Made by a program: the position numbers and the translations under genes. A stretch of 64,000 nucleotides of DNA from Kryptolebias marmoratus. Taxonomy: Eukaryota; Chordata; Actinopteri; Cyprinodontiformes; Rivulidae. The notes under the pieces are model-generated. The model worked only from the letters and a program-made list of their open reading frames with translations. It was not told the origin of the DNA and did not search any database. Shown here one piece after another: positions 55,801-64,000 of this stretch. Where the stretch lies: assembly GCF_001649575.2 (NCBI RefSeq), contig NC_051431.1, positions 5,093,551-5,157,550 on the forward strand, read 5' to 3'. Within the stretch, counting starts at the first letter, position 1, and each line of letters begins with the position of its first letter.

Positions 55801-58800
55801 CTGCCACGCTGAAAACTTTGTTTTTCACTATAAGCATCAAGGAGTTACTATATGCATTTCTCCACTTGGCAAAACTCTGCTTATTTTAAGCTTCCATGGT
55901 TAATTAAGCATGGAAGCTACACATTAGAGAGATAACACCTGCAGATCCACATTAAAAAGCAGGCAGGCATCCAATATGTGACAGAAAGCAACAAAAGGTG
56001 CGTTAACGGTGGTTTTTCTTATCTTTTTCTCGTTTTTGCAGGAGAGGGACCCTCTCTGATATAATATGGTACTTGTCACATTGCCAAAGAAAATTCCATG
56101 GTGGATCAATTTCAGTGGTGTGCAGCGTGGTCAGCTGCATCTAGCTATTACAGTACTTCTAGATTCAGCTATGGTGCAGAGCTCCACTGCGACACCCTGA
56201 CCCTCACACAGGTAGAAGAAAGTTTAAGTATATGACAGCTGAGTGTAATGAAAAAGCACTTTTGGACTCTTTGAGCTTGTCTTGTTTACCTCCTCTGCCT
56301 CTGAGTGGCACTTTCATCTGTCTTCTCCCCTAATTGGATCCTCTGCACACGTTCCCATCGGAGGATCTGCATCTCCTCGTACATGTGGCGCATTTACCTT
56401 CCTCACACACACATACGCACGGCACATTTGCCTTTATGTGTTTACCGCCTCTCTGTATAATGACAGCCGGAGCTTTGCCCTCACATTTATTTGCATTTCC
56501 TCTCAACCCACCCAGAGTCTGAGGCCTCTCCTTAAACATCAAAAGAAGCACCAGGAGGAAAAGATGTGGTGCTATCTAAATGAAAATAAATCCTCAAAAA
56601 CGATGTTACAGACACTGTGCAGCTGGGCTATTAGCGCTTTGCCCAGGACTCACCCCGTCAACGTGGAGCCAAAAATATGAGGCAAAAAAAGCAATTATTT
56701 TACAACAAACATTTTCACAATTAAGGGATGATATTTAAAGATTAGTTTGGCAATGTCATTATCAAACAACTTTATTATTCAGTGTCACCAATTGCATCTA
56801 ATACTACAAGAACTTTGTTTTATGACCTTCTATTGTTGGTGGCTTTTTAATCTAAACACATTCACAACTATCTAACTAATTTTCCTTTATTATAATCTGC
56901 TCTGATATAGTCTGATTTTTTTTTAAAACTAATGATACTGGCTTTACATTTTAGTCTTATTATTTATATTGTTAAAGACTTGCACATACTTCTTATCATC
57001 CACTGCTAAAGATGAAGGTGGAGCAATAATGTTTTTTGCACATATCTGAACTGTTAGCAAAATATCTCATGAACCACTGAACGGATTTTAACGAAATTTT
57101 CAGACAGCAATCATTGGTTGTACTTCTCCAGCTGATTAAATTTTGGAGTCAATGCGATTCAAGATGGCTGCCAAAGCAAAGCAACCTTAGCAAACACAAA
57201 ATGGCTACAACTTGGTCAATTTTACAGATATTGAGCTAAACTTTGGTGTAGTGGTAGCTGAGACTGATTCCTAACTTCTACTCTGAAAGCAAATTGATTC
57301 TGTGTTTAAAGTTTGTCTTTACCTCTTGGAATATACCGTTTGTTCGCAAAATATCTCATGAGCCGCTGAATGAACTTTAAAATAACTTTCAGAAAGTAAT
57401 CATGGGGTTGACATCTACAACTGATTAGATTTTTGATTCAGCCCGATTCAAGATGGCTACCACAGCCTCCTTAGAAAACACTAAAATGGCTAATTTCTCT
57501 GATATTGATCTAAAATTTGTTGTGCTAGCAGATGAGCATCGTTCACAACACATCCTTTGAGCCTAAAACTCTGGCATGAAAGGTGGTGGACGATATGCAT
57601 TCTTTCAAGGAGTGTTGGGCTTTCAGTTTTCTCTGATATAATATGATATATTTTAATTAACAACAGTGAGTTTATTCTTCAAAGTCCTGTTCTGTTATTT
57701 AGCTAGGGGCTTAAACATACTGATTATATATGTAAATGAGGAATAAAACTATATTAAATCATTACAGTTCAGTGCTGAATAGATATTTCAGCTGCTAATA
57801 TCCAGAGAAAACAAACAAACTCCACCATCACATCAGTTTAATCATCACTGAAGAAGTAACAGACCCTTGTGTCCACCCGGGAAACCGATGGCGTGAGCCT
57901 CATAAGGGAGCAATGTCTTTTCTGATAAACACAGATCTGTCAGCTTCCTGTCCCCCTCCACATTGCTGATCATTAAGCCTGCTGTAATCACAACTGTGGG
58001 ACTCATTAAATTCCTGACAGCCAATGTTGCTAAAGAGAGCCTTTCTGAATCACTGGGCTCTGATATTATTTTTCTCTAACAGCATAACAAGATTACAATA
58101 AACAACTGACTCATATTTCCCTCAACAATTACAACTAAAAAGAAGCAGCCTTAGAGAAAAAAACTGCCATTAAAAACTGTGGGTCGTTACAAGTCTCGTT
58201 TATTTTTAACACGTCTCACGCAGTGCTTAAATCTTTGATCCACTTCTCAGCCCAGAGTCTTCTCAGGGGAGATTTTTAGTATCCTAAATGTCTTGTGGCA
58301 CAGAGAAAATGTACTTGTAGGAGTTTAATTAGGAGACAAGTCAAGCATTCAGGACCATCAACAGTCAGCAGTAAAGATTAAAAAGAGAGGTTGATGCACA
58401 TCTGACAAAAAGGGCAAAGAAATTTGGGGGATTTGCTCCTGAGAATAGTGGAGAGTTGATTTTTTTAAGGAGGCGGTTTATTTATAACCTACATTAGCCT
58501 TCAATAGGATAAAAAACAAAACAACACAAGGTTGGTGAGGGGGTTTCTTAGCAGAGGCTGACTATGAGAGAAGTACAAACTACGAGCAGCTGTATCCTCT
58601 GCAACATTAGCACCCCTGCAGCAGATTTAAGTAAAATATAATTTAACTACAATCTATGTTGGGAATTGAGCTGATTGATCCAACTCTATAAAACTTGGTT
58701 TATTAGAATAAATAAGAATCATCAACTGGAACTATTAACATCTATACCAGAAAATTCCAGCTTTCAGAAAAATTGTCCAAAAGTACAACCCCAATTCTGA

Positions 58801-59975
58801 AAAACTTGGGACACGCCATAAAATGTAAATAAAAAACAAGCTGTAATGATTTGCAAATCTTATAATTGCACATTTTATTTGTAATGGAACAATAAAGTCA
58901 TCTTGAATTTGATGGCAGAAACATCTCAAAAAAGTCGGGATGCAGGCCTGTTTAATACCGTGAAGAATCCTTTTTTTCTTTAACAGTCTGTAAACGTCTA
59001 GTGATGACCGGGGGGACGTTGTCCCATTCTTGGTTGATGGTTTCTAGCTGCTCAATAGTCCTGGCTCTGTTTTGCTGGATGGGAGCATGTGTTGTTCTAA
59101 AACCTGCATACACCTGATGTCTATCTAGCTACCCATGCCAGTGGCAGTAATGCACCCCCATACCAACAGAGAGGCAGGCCTTTGAACTGTCCTCTCCTCT
59201 TTATTACGGAGGACATGGTGTCTGTGGTTTCCAAAAAGAATTACAAGTTTCTTGAATTAATATTATGAACTGCAGATAATGTGGTTCTAAAAGTATCCCA
59301 ATTTCCCATTAAGGAACATTATTCTGAAATTGATCCACTCTTTTTAGATGGTTTTTTGCAAACTAGTGAACATCACCTCTGCTCATCTTTGCTTCTGAGA
59401 GATTCAGCCTCTCTAAAATGCTCTTTTTATACCCAGTCCTCTTACTGACCTGTTGCCAATTAATCTTATTTGTTGCTAAATGCTCCTCCAGCTGTTTCTT
59501 ATTCATACCAGCTACTTTTACAGTCTTTTGTTGCCCCAGTAAAATTAAAAATTACATTACTTTTTTTCTAAAAAAAAAAAAAAACTCCACAAAGTACTGT
59601 CTGTGAAATTTAAAAGTCCAATAATCTGTGTGGGGATTGTGAATAACACAGCTTTTTGTCTCCCTTTTAAATTTTACTCTCAGCTGAAATGTTTTCAGTG
59701 ATTTTGTGAAGCACGAAGGGTTAGTCATATCATTGTTATAATAAACAAGCACTGTATCACTCTGAGAGGCACTTCAAGTGTGCAGGAAAACCGATGTTGG
59801 AAAACTGAACCAAAAAACATAGTATGAGAAATAAAAAAGGATACTTTCCTGGTGCTTCTACACCCACCCTGTAGCTCTGGAAGCTGTTGTTTGGGTGGAA
59901 GTTGAAGATAAAGAGCACATTTGCCCTGTCAAACACAATGACCTTGTCTCCTTCATGCTTGGCACTGATGAAGGC
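37801..59975 (-). CDS. gbe1: Glycogen branching enzyme, C-terminal three coding exons (partial; 5' exons off window)
   Basis: Exons 59975-59845, 48961-48844 and 37863-37801 join in frame (phases 0-2, 2-0, 0-stop) to give the last 103 residues of 1,4-alpha-glucan branching enzyme. This cytosolic GH13 enzyme makes alpha-1,6 branch points in glycogen. Diagnostic segments are [60 protein letters not shown] and [20 protein letters not shown], collinear with the human GBE1 C-terminus. This part forms the C-terminal all-beta domain; the catalytic barrel is encoded off the right edge. The two introns are about 10.9 and 11.0 kb. Confidence 0.93.
41640..41860 (-). repeat. Teleost dispersed repeat, reversed and truncated, with GGAA/GGAT tracts
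   Basis: TTGTTTGTCTCGTTTGTCTC and CAGGGTGTCCCCCGCCTCTC are the reverse complement of blocks at 25240-25325. The end is a (GGAA)n run followed by (GGAT)n (41781-41860). Confidence 0.85.
47038..47063. repeat. (AAAT)n microsatellite
   Basis: About six AAAT units, in the gbe1 intron. Confidence 0.9.
48844..48961 (-). CDS. gbe1: gbe1 penultimate coding exon
   Basis: 118 bp. Acceptor TTTGTCAG before ATATAAAATC; donor CTG|GTAAAT. Encodes [20 protein letters not shown] then [19 protein letters not shown]. The GG-x-GRLDH block is a branching-enzyme signature. Confidence 0.95.
49178..49860. mobile_element. 683-bp foldback element flanked by TTAA
   Basis: Left AGGGATAGTCTGGTCATTC and right (inverse) GGGGGCAGTCTGGTATTT are followed on both arms by matching blocks (TTATCAACCATGACATCAGG / TTATCAGCCATGACATCAG, TATAGAGCATGGAGTATGG / TATAGAGCACAGAGTATAG). 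Weaker inverted similarity continues towards the centre (AAAAACAGGTCTTTCTCAA). TTAA at 49174-49177 and 49861-49864 fits a TTAA target duplication as used by piggyBac-type elements. No transposase. Confidence 0.7.
51865..52235 (+). mobile_element. L2-like LINE 3' tail
   Basis: TTTCATAATGTACTGTAGATG, GTGCCCTGAGGTAACC and ATTTAAATAAACTGAACAG match the tails at 29500-29690 and 63130-63315. Coding part absent. Confidence 0.75.
52890..52953. repeat. Interrupted (TG)n microsatellite
   Basis: TGTGTG runs broken by GCGCG and ACGTG. Confidence 0.9.
53600..54372 (-). repeat. ATATCTCATGAACC-family repeats, tandem reversed copies
   Basis: At least two and probably three partial units: CACGAGATATTCTGCTAACA near 53987 and CATGAGATATTCTGCTAACG near 54301. 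Each is preceded by a (T)CAGCTACTA(G/C)CAC block, and the stretch ends in AAAAACATTATTCCTCTGCC. An (ATA)n tract sits at 54214-54240. Confidence 0.75.
55205..55760 (+). repeat. TTTTAGCTA-rich dispersed repeat, longest copy
   Basis: Order: GTCACATATCAAAACATTTA, then AGAAATACAGTGAGATCTCT, then TTTGCTCTGTTTTTGTCTG, then many TTTTAG(T/C)T units (55440-55640), then CTCAGCATTCATTC. The first blocks also occur near 6955-7090 without the TTTTAGCT units. Confidence 0.7.
57012..57625 (+). repeat. ATATCTCATGAACC-family repeat, two units
   Basis: GATGAAGGTGGAGCAATAATG head, AAAATATCTCATGAACCACT at 57058 and AAAATATCTCATGAGCCGCT at 57347, with the tail CTGGCATGAAAGGTGGTGGA near 57567. The second unit lacks a head. 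Confidence 0.8.
58786..59545 (-). mobile_element. Inverted-repeat DNA transposon, 5'-truncated, reversed
   Basis: Starts CAACCCCAATTCTGAAAAAC, then AAAATGTAAATAAAAAACAAG and GATTTGCAAATC. The interior matches the element at 26675-27863 in reverse, for example AAGGAACATTATTCTGAAA and TGGTTTCCAAAAAGAATTAC. The opposite terminus is not found. Confidence 0.75.
59845..59975 (-). CDS. gbe1: gbe1 third-from-last coding exon
   Basis: 131 bp. Acceptor CCTCCTCCAG before GCCTTCATCAG; donor GGAAA|GTATCC (phase 2). Encodes [20 protein letters not shown], then [20 protein letters not shown] and APGK. Confidence 0.95.
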
Positions 59976-61024
59976 CTGGAGGAGGAAAAGAGAGGGGAGG
60001 AAAGAAAAGCTCATAAAGTATTTCTTCATGAATAGTCATCACCTTTTCTCCTGCTGGATTTAAACCCTTATTATGGGGCACCTTATATCAGGGGACGGCA
60101 GATATCCAAACAGACCGAGACGCATTCCCACATCAAATTTCAGGTGGCACTCATCAGCAGAAACCAGCGGCCCAGGGTGGTGTGCAAGGCAGACGCTGTC
60201 AGCTTCAGACAGCACACGATAAAGGCACCACTCTCTCCTGCGGAGCAATCTGCTGCTAACGTGTCATTAGCAGAGATTATCAATGTCACCCAACCCCCTA
60301 TTTTTGGTGCCTTGTTCCCCAAGCCAATTTCAGTGCGGCATATTCACGGCTGAGCAAGATGATAAGCAGCCCTGCAACTGGACCGGCAGAGTTGATGGAG
60401 GTTAAGAAATGAGCTGACAGTCTGGAGTCAGTCCATTTCTCCAAGAGCTCTGAAGTAATGCCAACTTCCTCTGGCTGGCAGGAACTGCTTTGGAATTGCA
60501 AAACAAATTTAACCTGCATCCATCAAGTTGTAGTCAAACGTGTTTGCACAGTCCAGTTTTACTTAACTAAAATCTAAAACCAACCAACCCAGATGTTCAC
60601 ATCAGCGTGGTTATATTTAGAATCTCTTGATGTTTGCCTGAAATATCCAAATAATGAAATACTTTTCAACTGTGCACCAGCAGCAACGGCCTCATGAGAT
60701 CTAAACATATGGTTCCCTGATATCAAAGCAGTGGCTTCTAGTCTGAAGTCAGGTCTGAGAGTCTGCCGAGTTTCTGTTTCTGTCACCGCCTGCAGCATGA
60801 CACTGACCTGAAACCGTTCAGTCAAGCTCAGCCAGGGAGGGAGAGCAGGGTAAACCCCTATTTGTGAAGTCAGCACTCACACTGAAAATATTCTTTCAAA
60901 AAATTGTTCAAAACATATCTACTACTCCTTTTTTTTCTTCACTGCAACTTGCATTCAATAAGCTGCAGGTGCACTCAGTTTGCAAAAAAAAGGAACAAAA
61001 AAAGTTTTTATTGCCCAACAATAA

Positions 61025-61612
61025 GGCAATATTGTTTCCTCGCCTGTGTGTGTTTGTTTGTCTGTATCGTTAGCAAAATATCTCATGAATCAGTGGATGG
61101 ATTTTAATGAAACTCTCTGAAAGTAATTATTAATCGGACATTTACAACTAATTATATTTTAAAACAAACCCAATTCAAGACGGCTGTCACAACTAGGAAA
61201 AGTCAAACATGGCTATCACATTAAGTTAAACTTTGGTGTGGTAGTAGCTGAGCATCATCCTCAACAGATACTCAAAGTGTTACACATTGTTCAGTATTTA
61301 TGCTTTAAATGTTGGCATCAACACGGTCTGTCTGTTACCAAAATATTTTCTAAAGCACTGGACAGATTTGAACAAAACTTACAGAAAATAATCATTTAAT
61401 GTAAATCTACAACTGATTGACTTCTGGGAGTCACCCCAAATCAAGATGGCCACAACAGCTAATCAAACTTAGGCAATATTACATAATAATACACACAATG
61501 TAATTTACAAAGGCTAACCAAAATGGATGTAACTCCATTTGGTCTTAGTTTAAAACTCCGGCACGAAAGGCGGCAGGTAATTTGCATTCTTTCAAGTTCG
61601 GCCGGAGCTTCA
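61025..61612 (+). repeat. ATATCTCATGAACC-family repeat, two units
   Basis: AGCAAAATATCTCATGAATC at 61071, a second diverged head (CCAAAATATTTTCTAAAGCAC) near 61338, and the tail CTCCGGCACGAAAGGCGGC near 61556. Confidence 0.8.
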
Positions 61613-62589
61613 AATTTCAAATTAATTTTACAAATTAAATTATAATGCTGATTATATACAATGCTCTTTGCTTGCATTTAATTTTCCTGATATCACTTCC
61701 CTTTGTTACATGTCAAATGATTGATTTGCTGACAGGAGCTTTCGTTTATTTTCAGTTTGGTCTTCAGAAGCTTTGCTGTTTCCAGAAATCAAACAATTTC
61801 CCAAACAAATTCTCACCATGTTTCCATTTTCACAAAGTTCATTTGCGCCCGAGACAATAAGGAAAACTGCTGACAAATCGCCTTGTGCTTCTCATTTCAA
61901 CTACAAAATGTCCTTGGATCATCCCGGCTCAGTGAAATATTGAACGAGCCGAGCTACAGAATATATCTAATAAGTGCAATTACCTTGGCAATGTCATTGA
62001 TAAGCTCTGAAGAGGATTCAGACTTCTCAGGTTATTACAGCAGAATCTCTGAACATTATTGGCATTATCTGTGAATGATGTTCAACAAAGTCTCTTTCTG
62101 ATAATGCATAAGTTCCTGAATAGGTGAGCAGGACTTTTTTTCAGTTGCTTCTGTGCAGAAGGACTAATAGTCCAGGAGGGTCAGCCACAGAAGCCACTGG
62201 AACTGAAAATTTATCTCCTGCTATAATTTGATATTTAAATAATTTACTGAAAATCTTATGTGTATCTTAAGTGAAACTGCCGGTTTCAGTCCAAGTTTCT
62301 TTAGTTTGAGGCTCCTGCCTTATATCCTTTCTCACAGTACCTGGATGATTAAATCTTAATGTTTCAGGCTAATACTTTATAAATGGGTAAAATTTTTAGG
62401 GATTCATGGCTACTCTTACTGAGCCTGACACTTCATTTTAAAAAAAAAACAAGTTGTTAATCCTTTCAGTAACTCCATACTGTGGTATGTTTTGAGGACA
62501 TACCGTGAGTGAAACAAAGACCTAATACTATAGCTGAGCTTTCCTCCACCTGTGCAATCCCACTAAAATTAGAAACATCTTGTCCTAAA

Positions 62590-63320
62590 ATGATGCACAA
62601 AAACTGGCCCACGCATTAATCACGTCTTGGCTGAACTACTGTAATTCTTTCTTTAAAAAAGTTTTTTTTGATCTAAAATGCTGCTGCAGGAGTTATAATG
62701 AGAGTTAGGAGGAGAGATCACATCCTATCCATCCTTGGGTTTCCTGAATTATCCCTTAGTTCTGGTGTTATAGGCTTAGACTACAGGACAAACTGACCAG
62801 TTTTCCTCACTCTGGTGCCGTCTTTACTCCCTCTACCCTCCATGTTTGTAATTGTAATTATTGCTGTCATAAACCTGTGTTTTTCTTTGCTTTTCTTGCT
62901 ATAGAAGCTACACCTGGACCAGTCCTTCTGTGTTGGTCAGAGTCTCTGTCCGGTCCTCTGTAACCCTAGCTTGTCGAAGCAGATGTCTGCCCATCAGGGC
63001 CTGGTTCTGCTGGTGGTTCCTTCCTGTTAACAGGGAGTCATTTCTTTCCACTGTCACTGACATGATAGTCAGGATGGGGGTTGTGGCAAAGTCAAGATTT
63101 GCTGGCTTCCTAGGATAGACAACTTTTACTAATTAGCATTTCATAATGTATGGTATGTAAATGTATTATAATAGAAATGGCTTTCCTCTAATTGGATTTA
63201 AATCTGGATCTGAAATGGATTTATAATTTGGCCTTGTTTTTTTTTTTTGTATAGTGCCCTGAGATGATTTTTATTGGAACTGGCACTATAGAAATAAACT
63301 GAATTGGATTGAATTGCCAA
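62590..63320 (+). mobile_element. L2-like LINE 3' remnant
   Basis: Broken frames near 62610-62740 give SWLNYCNSFF and RRDHILSIL, as in the C-terminal part of L2-type ORF2. The tail has TTTCATAATGTATGGTATG, GTGCCCTGAGATG and AAATAAACTGAATTGG. Confidence 0.75.
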
Positions 63321-64000
63321 CTTGAAATTAAGCTACACAAATGACAGTCACAGAATTAAACTCAAAGACTTTCATACATAACAAACTAAAGAAACCAGTC
63401 CTGTCAAGCTTCAGGGTGGAGCGAATCTTTCAGGGCTGCCAATCAGAACAAAGATTTGTCTAACAGTAGCTTTCAACAACACATTATTAACTGTGAATTA
63501 ATGTAGTCAAGTGAAAGGTTCTTATTATCTGTGTACACTTGTTTCACTTCAGTTTGGTGTGACAGCCCCTATAAATGTCTGACTCTAATTTCTGAGCTGC
63601 TCCTCAAGCATCTGTACATTTGTCTTTCTGTGCTCCTAAAACGCATTTTTGTGTTGTGTTATGTTAACCCCGATCTGCACCGTTTGAATGCAAATATAAA
63701 ACACTGCATCTGGAGCAAAACGGTATAAAATATTTTGCATAATGTGAATATGCTAAAGATGTTAATTTTTGTTGATTATTACTTATTATATATGAACTGA
63801 CATACATTAAAGAAAATAAACTAAATTGAACTCACTAATTTTCATGCAGTCTAAAAGAAGCCAAAATCAAATCCTTTAGGCTTCTTCTATATTGCTGAGG
63901 TGTTTATAAAAAGAGCCAATGTTAAGAATTATCTTTGTGATGTATATGGTCCTCCTACCCCCACAGTGCTTTACACACAAAAGAACCTAATGACAATTGC

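Larger units (their letters stand above)
48962..59844. other. gbe1 intron (about 10.9 kb)
   Basis: No exon recognised. It holds a TTAA-flanked foldback (49178-49860), a LINE tail (51865-52235), a (TG)n-rich tract (52890-52953), tandem ATATCTCATGAACC repeats (53600-54372 and 57012-57625), a TTTTAGCTA repeat (55205-55760) and part of an inverted-repeat transposon (58786-59545). In 49900-51850, 52300-53600, 54400-55200, 55800-57000 and 57650-58780 I see nothing identifiable. Confidence 0.55.
59976..64000. other. gbe1 intron, extending past the right edge
   Basis: The preceding gbe1 exon (expected to end near the FDRDMN...GWL segment) was looked for and not found. It holds two ATATCTCATGAACC units (61025-61612) and an L2-like LINE remnant (62590-63320). 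Nothing identified in 60000-61000, 61650-62550 or 63350-64000. Confidence 0.55.

Noticed and set aside
62930..63118. Short plus frame rich in Arg/Ser
   Set aside because: Lies within the LINE 3' tail shared with 51865-52235.

Overview
The window is genomic DNA of a ray-finned fish. It holds intron-split vertebrate genes and is rich in teleost-type repeats: Tc1 remnants, a hAT-like element, L2-like LINE tails, a tRNA-derived SINE and many short tandem repeats. There is one assembly gap (32642-33138). No bacterial, viral or CRISPR features were seen. Three genes could be read with confidence, all on the minus strand; splice sites were assigned by eye from consensus signals and reading-frame continuity.

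Layout. (1) 1-6537: 5' coding part of a microtubule-associated tumour suppressor (MTUS) family gene, three coding exons, with its C-terminal coiled-coil exons off the left edge. A CpG-rich candidate first exon lies at about 14926-15100, leaving an 8.4-kb repeat-bearing intron. (2) 15738-24120: a complete cationic amino acid transporter gene, slc7a1 (CAT-1), with 11 coding exons, an intact 644-codon frame, a long 3' UTR and a GC-rich promoter/5' UTR exon near 24.1 kb. Between its sixth and seventh coding exons lies a second version of exon 6, of the low-affinity CAT-2A type. Its frame and donor are intact but its acceptor AG is missing. (3) 24.1-37.3 kb: intergenic DNA with repeats, the gap and a CpG island at 28.1-28.7 kb that has no assigned gene. 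(4) 37.3-64 kb: the 3' end of gbe1 (glycogen branching enzyme). Its last three coding exons (59845-59975, 48844-48961, 37801-37863) are separated by introns of about 11 kb filled with repeats; upstream exons lie beyond the right edge.

The MTUS and slc7a1 genes are neighbours as in the human MTUS2-SLC7A1 and MTUS1-SLC7A2 pairs, so this is an old vertebrate linkage. The three genes do not form a pathway: one acts at microtubule tips, one imports arginine, lysine and ornithine, and one branches glycogen. The most interesting observations are the slc7a1 alternative exon, a G-quadruplex in its 5' intron, the orphan CpG island, an unclassified repeat family with about ten copies, and a SINE nested in a Tc1 remnant with a clean target-site duplication.
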